This document shows positions 51,117 through 59,383 of a stretch of 64,000 nucleotides of DNA, piece after piece (the first letter of the stretch is position 1; each line of letters begins with the position of its first letter). The stretch is from Mycobacterium sp. PS03-16 (GTDB lineage: Bacteria; Actinomycetota; Actinomycetes; Mycobacteriales; Mycobacteriaceae): positions 62,001 through 126,000 of the forward strand of contig NZ_SPQO01000014.1 in the NCBI RefSeq assembly GCF_004570325.1, written 5' to 3'. The notes beneath the pieces were generated by a model. It was not told the DNA's origin. It saw only the letters and a program-made list of their open reading frames with translations, and searched no databases. The translations under genes and the position numbers were made by a program.

Positions 51117-52141
51117 CAGGGCTCCGCGCACCTTCCGGTGTCTTGCTTGATCCAAGGGAAGTACGCGGTGCGGCCCTGCAGGTCGGTGACTCGCACGGAC
51201 AAACCACACAGGTACTGGTTGAGCCAGCTGCCGTACGCGCCGAGGCGCACGAGTTTGCGATAGTTCCCCGGGGCTTTCTGTAGCGAGATATCCAGTAGGG
51301 GTTTGTCTTTCTCGAGCTGCGGGGCGATGCGATTGAGCTGATCGACGGTGCCGGCCAGCGGTGGCCGCGCCTGGGTCAGCAGATCGGTCAGCGACGCGGT
51401 GCCGTCGTCGAGGGAGTCGATGGCCGCCCCGATCGGATCACGATCCTGGGAGAGCCCGGTGACCAGTTGTTCCAACCGGTCCACGGCGCCGGAGAACTTC
51501 TCACCATCGCGGGACACGGTCGCCAGCACGGCATCGAGGTTGTCGATCATCTGGCGCACCGTCTCGCCGTTGGCGGCGATCGCATCGGTGAATGACGATG
51601 TCTTGGCGAACAGCGACTCGATGTCGCCGCTCTGTCCCTGCAGCACCTGGATCAGGGAGTTGGTCAGTGCGTTGACGTCCTGCGGATCGAGGCCCCGAAT
51701 CACCGGCTTGAGGCCGCCCAGCAAAAGATCGAGATCCAGGGCCGGTTCGGTGCGCTCTTTGGGGATCTGCGAGCCGGCCGGCTGGATGCGGGTGGAGCCG
51801 GGGCCGTCGATGAGTTCGAGGTAGCGGTCGCCGACGAGATTGAGGTACCGCACCGCCACCTTGGTACCCGTCGTGAGCCGGATGTCGCTACCGGCGTCGA
51901 AACGCACCAGAACCGTGTTGTCCGGTTGCAGCGCAATGTCGTTGACCGTTCCTACCCGAATCCCCGCGATTCGTACCGAATCTCCGGTCTTGAGGCTGGA
52001 TGCATCGGTGAACACGGCCGAGTAGTCGTCGGCCGACCCGGTGCGGTACTGACCGAAGATCGCGAACAGCGCGGCGGTCAACAGTGCCATGACCGTGCCG
52101 AAAACAGTGAACTTGACCGCGGTGGGTCCGAGGCGCCTCAT
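51116..52141 (-). CDS. mceB: MceB, Mce family protein
   Basis: The 341-residue protein has an N-terminal helix (VKFTVFGTVMALLTAALFAIF, about 8-28), an MCE domain (about 38-118, with VRIAGIRVGTVNDI) and a helical stem with ALTNSLIQVLQGQSGDIESL. The C-terminus is short and holds cysteines (YLCGLSVR, TGRCAEP) that could pair. It overlaps mceA by ATGA and mceC by TGATG. Its place in the operon gives the subunit letter. Confidence 0.92.
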   Translation of the reverse strand: MRRLGPTAVKFTVFGTVMALLTAALFAIFGQYRTGSADDYSAVFTDASSLKTGDSVRIAGIRVGTVNDIALQPDNTVLVRFDAGSDIRLTTGTKVAVRYLNLVGDRYLELIDGPGSTRIQPAGSQIPKERTEPALDLDLLLGGLKPVIRGLDPQDVNALTNSLIQVLQGQSGDIESLFAKTSSFTDAIAANGETVRQMIDNLDAVLATVSRDGEKFSGAVDRLEQLVTGLSQDRDPIGAAIDSLDDGTASLTDLLTQARPPLAGTVDQLNRIAPQLEKDKPLLDISLQKAPGNYRKLVRLGAYGSWLNQYLCGLSVRVTDLQGRTAYFPWIKQDTGRCAEP

Positions 52142-53331
52142 CCCGGTTGACCGATCTGCGCGCTGTTACGGGGCGGGCCGTCGATGGGTCCGAACAGCAT
52201 CTGCTTGAGCCCGTCGGAGTTGAGTAGGATCCCCTGGTTCCCGTACTGCGCGGGATTGGCGTCGATATCGGACACCACGAACGGGGCGCGGTTCTCGTAG
52301 CCGACGTCGGGCAGGCCTGCGCACTGTGGCCCGCCGCGCGCCGCCACCTTGGGCAGATTGGACGGATAGCGGTAGCGTTCGGTGCCGAGCAGGAACGAAT
52401 CGAGGAGCAGCACGCCCGGGACGGGCGGTGGCGGCCCCTTGGCCAGAGGGGCCATTCCGGCCAGCCCGCAGTTGAGCGCCTCGCGGTAGCGGCTGGTCAG
52501 GTCCGTCGTGGGGATGAGTACGCGCATCAGGTCGGTGATGGACTGCCGGTTGGTGGCGATGACGTCGTTACCGATCTCCGAAAGGCCGATGGTACTCAGC
52601 AGCAACGTGTCCAGGTCGTTCTGCCGCTCGACGAGGGTGTCGCTGATGCGCGAGGTGTTGTCCACGGTGGTGAGCAGGTCGGGAGCCGCGTCGGCGTAGG
52701 CGTTGAGCACCGTCGGCGCAACGGCGAGGTCCTGGCTGAGGTTTTCGAGGCTGGGATCGAGCTTGGCGAGCAGCGCCTCGAGGTCGGTCATGGTCTGACC
52801 GAATTGTTCGCCGCGCCCGTCGAATCCCTTGGCCAGCGCACCGAGCGTCTCGTTCAGTTTGGCCGGTTCGATTTTCGACAGCACCGACACCAACTGCTCG
52901 AAGACGGTGTTGACCTCCACGGTGACGTGCCCGACGTCGAGCACCTGGCCCGCCCGCAACGGTTGCGGCGACGGGTCGGACGGCGGGACCATCTCGACCG
53001 CCTTGGCGCCGAACACCGTCGTCGACCCGATGTCGACCAGCACGTTGGACGGGATCAGTTCGAGCTGTGCGGGATCCATCGCCAGATGCAGAGCGGCACG
53101 TCCGTCGGGCAGTGCCTCGATCGATTCCACCGTCCCGACCTGGGCGCCGTGCAGTTTGACCCTGGCATCCGGGTTCATCACCAGGCCGGCCCGCTCGGAT
53201 ATCACCGTGACGCCGACGCTGTCGGTGAAACTGCCGCGGAAGAGGCCGACGGCGAGTGCGACCACACCGGCGATACACAGGACCGTCGTCGCGCCGACCA
53301 GCGCGCGCGTGGTGCTCGACTTCAGTGCCAC
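52138..53331 (-). CDS. mceA: MceA, Mce family protein
   Basis: The 397-residue protein has an anchor helix (VGATTVLCIAGVVALAVGLF, about 12-31), an MCE domain (about 38-120, with VKLHGAQVGTVESI) and a helical stem with TTVDNTSRISDTLVERQNDL. As the first Mce protein after the permeases it is MceA. I chose the GTG at 53331, which has GGGGGAG upstream and leaves an 8-bp gap to yrbEB. MceA-F are thought to bind and pass hydrophobic substrates to the YrbE permease. Confidence 0.92.
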   Translation of the reverse strand: MALKSSTTRALVGATTVLCIAGVVALAVGLFRGSFTDSVGVTVISERAGLVMNPDARVKLHGAQVGTVESIEALPDGRAALHLAMDPAQLELIPSNVLVDIGSTTVFGAKAVEMVPPSDPSPQPLRAGQVLDVGHVTVEVNTVFEQLVSVLSKIEPAKLNETLGALAKGFDGRGEQFGQTMTDLEALLAKLDPSLENLSQDLAVAPTVLNAYADAAPDLLTTVDNTSRISDTLVERQNDLDTLLLSTIGLSEIGNDVIATNRQSITDLMRVLIPTTDLTSRYREALNCGLAGMAPLAKGPPPPVPGVLLLDSFLLGTERYRYPSNLPKVAARGGPQCAGLPDVGYENRAPFVVSDIDANPAQYGNQGILLNSDGLKQMLFGPIDGPPRNSAQIGQPG

Positions 53332-53339
53332 GACTCCCC

Positions 53340-54197
53340 CTATCCCGACAGGTTGAAGTTGCCGTTGGCGCCGTACACCGACAGGGACACCAGCAGGGTC
53401 ACCGAGACGACGACGACGAGGGAGGTCCGCACCGCATTGCCGACCGCCACACCGACGCCGGCCGGGCCGCCCGTGGCGAAGTAGCCGAAGTAGGTGTGGA
53501 TGAACAGCACGGTGAGCGCCATCAACACGGCCTGCAGGAACGACCACAACAGGTCGATCGGGTTGAGGAACGTGTTGAAGTAGTGGTCGTAGAGGCCACC
53601 GGACTGGCCGAACAGCACGACGGTGGTGAACTGGCTTGCGCCGAAGGACAGCAGCACCGCGATCGCGTACAGGGGGGTGATCGCGACCATGCCGGCCACG
53701 ATGCGGGTGCTCACGAGGTACTCGACGGGCCTGATGCCCATCGTCTCCAGCGCGTCGATCTCCTCGTTGATGCGCATCGCGCCCAACTGAGCGGTGACAC
53801 CGGCGCCGAAGGTGGCGGCCAGGCCGATCCCGGCCACCACGGGGGCCGAGATGCGCACGTTGATGAACGCGGCCAGGAACCCGGTCAGCGCTTCGATCCC
53901 GATGTTGCCCAGCGAGCTGTACCCCTGCACCGCCAGCGTGCCCCCCGCCGCCATGGTGAGGAATCCGACGATCACCACGGTGCCGCCGATCATCGCCAAT
54001 GTGCCTGCCCCCATCGAGATCTCGGCGATCAGCCGGATGATCTCCTTGCGGTAGTGCACGGCGGCGTGCGGGGTGCCGGCCAGCGCGCGGCCGTAGAACA
54101 GGATGTGGTCGCCGAGGCGGCCCAGCATCGAGACCGGTTTGCGGATCTGGGTGACGACGCGCGGGTACGCGGAGCCCAGCGTGGTGAGTGCGCCCAT
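53340..54197 (-). CDS. yrbEB: YrbEB, MlaE-type permease of the Mce importer
   Basis: The 285-residue membrane protein has five to six hydrophobic segments (for instance TLAMIGGTVVIVGFLTMA near residue 67 and VAITPLYAIAVLLSFGA near 165). It carries the family signature INEEIDALETMGIRPVEYLV near residue 140, the coupling motif contacting the ATPase MceG (encoded elsewhere). Together with YrbEA it forms the permease through which the Mce channel delivers steroid or lipid. The ATG at 54197 lies next to the yrbEA stop at 54200. Confidence 0.93.
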   Translation of the reverse strand: MGALTTLGSAYPRVVTQIRKPVSMLGRLGDHILFYGRALAGTPHAAVHYRKEIIRLIAEISMGAGTLAMIGGTVVIVGFLTMAAGGTLAVQGYSSLGNIGIEALTGFLAAFINVRISAPVVAGIGLAATFGAGVTAQLGAMRINEEIDALETMGIRPVEYLVSTRIVAGMVAITPLYAIAVLLSFGASQFTTVVLFGQSGGLYDHYFNTFLNPIDLLWSFLQAVLMALTVLFIHTYFGYFATGGPAGVGVAVGNAVRTSLVVVVSVTLLVSLSVYGANGNFNLSG

Positions 54198-54199
54198 CG

Positions 54200-54970
54200 C
54201 TAGCCCGTCGTCATCTGGATGCCGATGGCGGTCACCACCACGTTGATCACGAACAGCGCCATGAATGCATACACGACGGTCTCGTTGACCGCGTTGCCGA
54301 CGGCCTTGGCGCCCCCGCCGGTGATGGTCAGCCCGCGGTAGCACGCGACCAGGCCGGCGATCAGGCCGAACAGCGCCGCCTTCACACACGAGATGATCAC
54401 CTCGGGCACCCCGGTCAGCAGCGTGATGCCCGCCGCGAACGCACCGGGGTTCACGTCCTGCACGAAGACCGAGAAGGTGTAGCCGCCGAGGATGCCGATG
54501 ATCACCACCAGGCTGTTGAGCAGCAGCGCGACGAGGCCTGACGCGAGCATGCGCGGGGTGACCAACCGCTGCACGGGGTTGATGCCCAACACCTCCATGG
54601 CCTCGATCTCCTCGCGGATGGTCCGCGAGCCCAGATCAGCGCACATCGCGGTGGCGCCGGCACCGGCCACGATGAGGACCGTCACCAGCGGGCCAACCTG
54701 GGTGACCGCGCCAAAGGCCGCGCCGGCGCCGGACAGGTCCGCCGCCCCCAGTTCCCGCAGCAGGATGTTGAGCGTGAAGCTCACCAGCACGGTGAACGGG
54801 ATGGCCACCAGCAGGGTGGGCGCCAGGGCCACGCGGGCGACGAACCACGACTGCTCGAGGAATTCCCGGCCTTGGAACGGCCGCTGGAAGACGAACCGCA
54901 CCGCGTCGACCGACATCCCGAACAGCCCACCGACCGCCTCCAGCGGACGGTTCAAGTCCGTTCGACGCAT
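54200..54970 (-). CDS. yrbEA: YrbEA, MlaE-type permease of the Mce importer
   Basis: The 256-residue membrane protein has hydrophobic segments at about 48-72, 85-110, 140-165, 190-210 and 230-250 and the signature IREEIEAMEVLGINPVQRLV near residue 120, the same element as in YrbEB. It is the first gene of the eight-gene importer operon. The ATG at 54970 is fixed by GGAGGT 5 nt upstream. Site 12 and a CAGTGT -10-like element (55014-55009) lie upstream, which would place the importer under the control of the island. Confidence 0.92.
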   Translation of the reverse strand: MRRTDLNRPLEAVGGLFGMSVDAVRFVFQRPFQGREFLEQSWFVARVALAPTLLVAIPFTVLVSFTLNILLRELGAADLSGAGAAFGAVTQVGPLVTVLIVAGAGATAMCADLGSRTIREEIEAMEVLGINPVQRLVTPRMLASGLVALLLNSLVVIIGILGGYTFSVFVQDVNPGAFAAGITLLTGVPEVIISCVKAALFGLIAGLVACYRGLTITGGGAKAVGNAVNETVVYAFMALFVINVVVTAIGIQMTTG

Positions 54971-55043
54971 CGGTAACCTCCATGGGCGCTGCTGTGGTCC
55001 GAGCGGCAACACTGACAGGCCAGTGAGCTGGGGCACATGCTGC

Positions 55044-55060
55044 GTCCCGCCCAACGGGAC
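55044..55060. promoter_or_regulatory. Island regulatory motif, site 12 (mce promoter, divergent)
   Basis: GTCCCGCCCAACGGGAC lies in the 153-bp gap between yrbEA and the SRPBCC gene. With one more base on each side the arms CGTCCCG and CGGGACG are perfect around CCCAA. On the mce side CAGTGT (55014-55009) is 30 nt away. A CACTG-N6-CAGTG repeat at 55010-55025 overlaps that -10 and could bind a further regulator. No clear -10 is seen for the plus-strand gene. Confidence 0.5.
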
Positions 55061-55123
55061 GACCGCGGTCGTGCGCGTAGTGCCGTCGCGATGAGTTCGT
55101 AGCGGCCCGCAGGTCGATACCGC

Positions 55124-55618
55124 ATGGCTGAAGAGAATCTCATCGCTCAAATCGTCGTCAACGCGCCGGCCGAGGCGGTGTTCGACGTGTTGGCGGATCC
55201 GTCAACCCACGCGGCGATCGACGGCACCGGATGGGTGCAACGCGCTCTCGAAGGTGGACCCGTCACCGGTGCCGGGCAGATCTTCCGGGTGGCGATGTAC
55301 CACGAGGGTCACCCCAATAAGCACTACGAGATGGCGAACCTCGTCGAGGTGTTCGATAAGCCGCGGGCGATCGCGTGGCTGCCGGGTACCGAACCCCGGC
55401 ACATTCCCGGTCGCGGCGACGAGGACGGGCCCATCGAGTACGGCGGGTGGACGTGGCGCTACGACCTCGCCCCGGTCGACGGGGGGCGGACCGAGGTCAC
55501 GCTGACCTACGACTGGTCGCGCGTGCCGCCGGACCGGCGAGACATCGAGTTCCCGCCGTTCGACCCGCAGCACCTGGACAACTCGCTGCGGCATTTGGCG
55601 GAGTTGGCGGAGTCCTGA
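55124..55618 (+). CDS. SRPBCC (START-like) family protein
   Basis: The 164-residue protein has the typical START-like opening: an N-terminal strand then VNAPAEAVFDVLADPSTHAAI near residue 10, a central strand set with FRVAMYHEG, and a C-terminal helix (QHLDNSLRHLAELAES). The fold makes a deep hydrophobic pocket suited to steroids or other lipids; polyketide cyclases and ligand carriers belong to it. Lying head-to-head with the Mce importer, it could bind an incoming steroid, which is an inference. It is the last island-type gene before the motif-free right part of the window. Confidence 0.75.
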   Translation: MAEENLIAQIVVNAPAEAVFDVLADPSTHAAIDGTGWVQRALEGGPVTGAGQIFRVAMYHEGHPNKHYEMANLVEVFDKPRAIAWLPGTEPRHIPGRGDEDGPIEYGGWTWRYDLAPVDGGRTEVTLTYDWSRVPPDRRDIEFPPFDPQHLDNSLRHLAELAES

Positions 55619-55678
55619 GTCGAGCCCCCCACCAGCCGACCGTCGGGACACTACCTCGGTATCTGAAACGACCCCTGT

Positions 55679-55702
55679 TGTGCCGCAGCGCTTTTCGGCG
55701 CA
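55679..55702. terminator. Weak hairpin between convergent genes
   Basis: Arms TGTGCCG and CGGCGCA (one G-T pair) close a 10-nt loop containing TTTT. It lies between the ends of the SRPBCC gene and the convergent SDR gene. It is short, so this is only a possible terminator. Confidence 0.3.
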
Positions 55703-55751
55703 GGCGGACGAATCAGCGGCCGAGTTGGCCGGACGGACACCGGTGATGTGA

Positions 55752-56609
55752 CTACTCGCCCGGTAGGTCCACGGGATAGGGCTGTCCGAAGTCCGCGGAC
55801 CGAGCCACCGCTGCCCACCGCATGTCCTCGGCGAGCAGTTGTTCGTCTTGGCGGATGGCGGCCTCGATCGCGATGACACCGAGGGGTAGCCGATACGGCG
55901 ACTCGCTTCGCCGTGACAGGCGGACCAGTATCTCGGCAGCCCGTACGGGGTCACCAGCTCGCACGGCATCGCTCTCGCGTATCGCATGCATGGCTCCGAC
56001 TGTGTCGGCGTATCGTTCCGGGATGTCGGCGATCCGCATCGATGATCCAGCCCAGTCGGTGGCGATACCGCTGGGTTCCACCACGAGCACCTTGATGCCG
56101 AACTGTTGAGTTTCGGCCTTCAGCACCCGGCTGAAACCGTCGATGGCGAACTTGGCCGCCTGATAGGAGGCGATGCCGGCTGAACCGCCGGTCCTGCCGC
56201 CCATCGACGAGATCTGAATGATCGTGCCGCCGCCCTGCTCCCGCAGCACCGGGATCGCCGCCTTCGAGACGTTGTACACACCCCAGAAGTTGGTCTCGAA
56301 CTGCGCGCGAAAGTCCGCGTCGTCGCCGGTCTCGATGGGTGCGACGTTCGCATATCCGGCGTTGTTCACCACCACATCAACCCGGCCGAATCGGCCACGT
56401 GCAGTCGACAGCGCGGCGACGGCAGCGCCTGGGTCGGTCACATCGAGTTGAAGCGGATGGATCCGGTCTCCGTACTCACGGGTGAGATCGGCCAACTGCT
56501 CCGGATGGCGAGCTGTGGCGGCTACGCGGTCACCGGCTTCGGCGGCGGCACGCGTGAGCGCTCGGCCAAGCCCCCGCGATGACCCGGTGATGAACCAGAC
56601 CTTGCTCAT
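55752..56609 (-). CDS. SDR family oxidoreductase
   Basis: The 285-residue SDR has FITGSSRGLG at the N-terminus, NNAGYANVAP, SSMGGRTG with the catalytic Ser, YQAAK, and a C-terminal part without VDGG (ending PYPVDLPGE). It belongs to the broad group often annotated as oxidoreductase of the 3-oxoacyl reductase-like type (TxxxSRGLG-AL-RAAAE). No island motif lies upstream; instead a CCCGG-N5-CCGGG repeat is at 56635-56649. It is followed in the reverse direction by the RclA-like gene's end, 64 bp away. Confidence 0.8.
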   Translation of the reverse strand: MSKVWFITGSSRGLGRALTRAAAEAGDRVAATARHPEQLADLTREYGDRIHPLQLDVTDPGAAVAALSTARGRFGRVDVVVNNAGYANVAPIETGDDADFRAQFETNFWGVYNVSKAAIPVLREQGGGTIIQISSMGGRTGGSAGIASYQAAKFAIDGFSRVLKAETQQFGIKVLVVEPSGIATDWAGSSMRIADIPERYADTVGAMHAIRESDAVRAGDPVRAAEILVRLSRRSESPYRLPLGVIAIEAAIRQDEQLLAEDMRWAAVARSADFGQPYPVDLPGE

Positions 56610-56673
56610 GGCGCTTCCCCTTCGATGGTTGATTCCCGGACGCGCCGGGTGTCGGTCGGATCGATCACAGAGC

Positions 56674-58056
56674 TCATCGCAGCATCCACAGGAGCTGGTT
56701 GAAGCACTCGGACATCGATGGGTGGGTGTAGATTTCGTCGCGCATCATGCTTGCGGTGAGGCGGTGACGCATCGCCATGGCCACCAGGTTGATCACCTCA
56801 TGGGCGTCGTAGCACAACAGCGCCGCACCGAGAAACTGATCCGTTTCGGCGTCGACGACGACCTTCATAATTCCATCGGTCTGATCGACGATCCGGGCAC
56901 GGGCGACCGTGGCCAACTTCGCCACCGGGCTCGAAGCCGTTTTCACCTGATGCCCGGCGGCGCGCGCTTGCCGTTCGGTCATCCCGACCCGCGCCAGCGG
57001 TGGGGTGAGGAACAGACAAGACGGCACCGCGACTCGATCAGCAGCCGAGCGCGGATGATCGGCGCCGGCGAGCTGGTCGGCAACGATGCGATAGTCGTCG
57101 AGCGAGATGTAGGTGAATTGCGGTCCGCCGTTGACATCTCCCACCGCGTATATGTGCAGTCGACTCGCGCGCCGAAATTCGTCGACCTCGATCGCCCCGG
57201 TGGGTGTGGTCTGTACACCGGCGTTGTGGAGCGACAGGTCTTCGGTGTTCGGTCTACGGCCCAGCGCCACCAGTATGACGTCGGCGACCGCCGCCGATTC
57301 GGTGCCGGCTGCGGTGAAGTGGATGGTGGCCGACGTTTCGGATGTGCTTTCGACACCGTCGATCTCGACACCGGTGACCACCGAGACGCCGGCAGCCGCC
57401 AGGACTTCACGCACGGCGGTCGCGACGTCTTCGTCCTCACCGCCCAGAATCGCCGAATGGCGCTCCAGGACCGTGACCTCCGTGCCATAAGCGGCCATCA
57501 TCGAGGCGAATTCCAGCCCGATATAGCCGCCGCCGAGGATCACGAGGCGGTCAGGTCGCGGCAGCGCGGAGAGCAGCTCCGCACTGGTCAACGCGACAGG
57601 GCAGTCGCGTAAGCCGGGGATGTCCGGAATCACCGGCACCGAACCGGTTCCGATGACGATATTGGACGCCGTCACAACAGCGCGGCCGTCGGCGGTGTCG
57701 ACTGCCACCGTGTGCTCGTCGACGAAAGCCGCATGACCGGTCAGCACGGTGGCCGTGGGTATCGGCGCGAACATGCCGAGGTTGACTGCGCGTAGCCCGG
57801 CAGTCAGTGTTGCGGTGGCCGCGACGGCTTCGCTGTACGCGGCTGCGCCGTCACCATCCGACGTACGCATCTCGCCTCGGTACACCATGGACTTGGTGGG
57901 TACGCACCCGACGTTGATGCAGGTGCCCCCGTACATCTGCGCCGACTGTTCCACCACCACCACGCGCCGGCCCTGTGCCCCGAGGGCGGCCGCGAGGGTC
58001 TTGCCTCCCTTGCCGAAGCCGATGACCAAGAGGTCGGCAGTGATCATCGTGCTCAT
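56674..58056 (-). CDS. rclA: RclA-like pyridine nucleotide-disulfide oxidoreductase
   Basis: The 460-residue flavoprotein has an FAD loop GFGKGGKTLAAAL, a redox-active Cys46-x4-Cys51 in GGTCINVGC, a NAD loop GGGYIGLEFASM, GDVNGGPQFTYISLDDYRI and a C-terminal THPSMSE. These match E. coli RclA closely, including the lack of the usual His-x-His-Pro-Thr end. RclA reduces copper(II) and protects against hypochlorous acid. Mercuric reductase is less likely since no terminal Cys pair is seen. The ATG overlaps the stop of the preceding alcohol dehydrogenase (ATGA), so the two are coupled, perhaps against reactive electrophiles. Confidence 0.78.
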   Translation of the reverse strand: MSTMITADLLVIGFGKGGKTLAAALGAQGRRVVVVEQSAQMYGGTCINVGCVPTKSMVYRGEMRTSDGDGAAAYSEAVAATATLTAGLRAVNLGMFAPIPTATVLTGHAAFVDEHTVAVDTADGRAVVTASNIVIGTGSVPVIPDIPGLRDCPVALTSAELLSALPRPDRLVILGGGYIGLEFASMMAAYGTEVTVLERHSAILGGEDEDVATAVREVLAAAGVSVVTGVEIDGVESTSETSATIHFTAAGTESAAVADVILVALGRRPNTEDLSLHNAGVQTTPTGAIEVDEFRRASRLHIYAVGDVNGGPQFTYISLDDYRIVADQLAGADHPRSAADRVAVPSCLFLTPPLARVGMTERQARAAGHQVKTASSPVAKLATVARARIVDQTDGIMKVVVDAETDQFLGAALLCYDAHEVINLVAMAMRHRLTASMMRDEIYTHPSMSECFNQLLWMLR

Positions 58057-59069
58057 GACATCCTCAACACGACACGGAACCGGGCCTCGTTGCGCATCAT
58101 CCGGTCGTACCCGTCGGCCACCGATTTCAGTGGGAACTCTTCAATCCACGGCCGGATCCCCTGCAGTGCCGAGAAATTCAGGGTGTCTTCGATGTCGGCG
58201 GCAGTCCCGGCGGGGTGTCCGTGCACGGTTCCCGTGGTGTTGATCAGTTGCAGCGGAGTGACGGCGATCGGGTCTGCCGAGACGCCGAGGGTCAGCAGTT
58301 CGCCATGTGGGGCCAAACCGTCGATGGTTGCGCTCATCGCCGCCGAATTCGTGACGGTGGCCGCGATGACCCGCGCACCGCCGAGCTTCCGCAGCTCGAC
58401 CGCGACATCGCTGACGGTCGAATCGATGTAGTGATGGGCGCCGAGTTGCTCGGCCATGTCGCATTTCTCACTGCCGCGGGCGACGGCCACGGTGCGAAAT
58501 CCCATCTTGACGGCGAACTGCACACCGAGGTGCCCCAGACCGCCGATCCCGAGAATGGCCACGACATCGCCGGGCATCGCCCCGGTATGGCGCAGGGAAT
58601 TGAACATCGTGACTCCGGCACAGGCCAGCGGGGCGGCTTCGGCGGCACCAAGCTCGTCCGGGATCCGGGCCAATGCGCTCGTGGGTGCGACGATCATCTC
58701 GGCATAGCCGCCCCGGAACGCAGCCCCTGTCACCTTGGCGTACTCGCAGTGCATGAATTCACCTCGGCGGCAGAAGAAGCAGTGGCCGCAATAGCCGCCC
58801 GACCATCCCACGGCGACCCGGTCACCCAACCGCCATTCCTGCACATCGCCGCCGACGGCGTCGATGCGTCCGGCGATTTCGTGTCCGGGAGTCATCGGGA
58901 ACACGGTTCCGGGCAGGTGCCCGGCGGCCAGCTGCGAATCGGAATGGCAGACGCCGCAGGCTTCGACCCGGATTCTGACCGTCCCGGGCCCCGGTTCGGC
59001 GATCTCGCGATCCGCCAACTCCAGTGGGCCGGACGGAGTGTTGACGTCGACAGTGCGGTAGGTGGGCAC
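58053..59069 (-). CDS. Zinc-dependent alcohol dehydrogenase
   Basis: The 338-residue MDR enzyme has the catalytic zinc elements CGVCHSDS (near residue 38) and GHEIAG, the structural-zinc cysteines in CGHCFFCRRGEFMHC and the NAD motif GIGGLGHLG. It looks like the bacterial AdhP/YahK-type aldehyde-reducing group, but the exact subfamily is not certain. The GTG start at 59069 has no clear ribosome site. The C-terminal end (DRMMRNEARFRVVLRMS) is closely matched by the pseudogene remnant just upstream at 59101-59160, so it is a surviving copy of a duplicated gene. It is coupled to the RclA-like gene. Confidence 0.82.
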   Translation of the reverse strand: MPTYRTVDVNTPSGPLELADREIAEPGPGTVRIRVEACGVCHSDSQLAAGHLPGTVFPMTPGHEIAGRIDAVGGDVQEWRLGDRVAVGWSGGYCGHCFFCRRGEFMHCEYAKVTGAAFRGGYAEMIVAPTSALARIPDELGAAEAAPLACAGVTMFNSLRHTGAMPGDVVAILGIGGLGHLGVQFAVKMGFRTVAVARGSEKCDMAEQLGAHHYIDSTVSDVAVELRKLGGARVIAATVTNSAAMSATIDGLAPHGELLTLGVSADPIAVTPLQLINTTGTVHGHPAGTAADIEDTLNFSALQGIRPWIEEFPLKSVADGYDRMMRNEARFRVVLRMS

Positions 59070-59100
59070 AAGTGATCGCTTTCTGCGCGTGGTTGTTGAT

Positions 59101-59279
59101 TCAGACGGTCGAGAAATCGAGGACGACGCGAAACCGCGCGCCCGACATCATCCGGTCAGGCGTGGGGTGCGTGCTGGAACGGATCCGGTGAGACTGCCCC
59201 GGGCCGGTGGTTCCAGGTTCCGCTCGACCAGTTCGAAGGAACGCTGGCCGGTCACCTGATAGGCGCGGTAAGTCGTCAC
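59101..59279 (-). pseudogene. Remnant of a second alcohol dehydrogenase, internally deleted
   Basis: From GTG 59279, preceded by GGAGG, the frame encodes TTYRAYQVTGQRSFELVERN, a typical alcohol-dehydrogenase N-terminus comparable with PTYRTVDVN of the intact neighbour. After about 31 residues the similarity ends. At 59160-59101, in another frame, DRMMSGARFRVVLDFSTV and a stop match the C-terminus of the same neighbour (DRMMRNEARFRVVLRMS). Thus about 290 codons between both ends are missing. The remnant sits directly upstream of the intact gene on the same strand, which suggests a tandem duplication followed by deletion. Confidence 0.82.
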
Positions 59280-59383
59280 GTCAGCTGGCCTCCGCCATAG
59301 GTCGATGGATCTCGGTTCACCAGCGTGACCGGCCCACGCGGGCGATCGGTATCCGACGAATGACTGCATCCGGCCGCCGCGTG

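Noticed and set aside
56674..58056. Mercuric reductase
   Set aside because: The C-terminal Cys pair and the N-terminal metal-binding domain are missing, and the C-terminal THPSMSE and YISLDDYRI segments match RclA.
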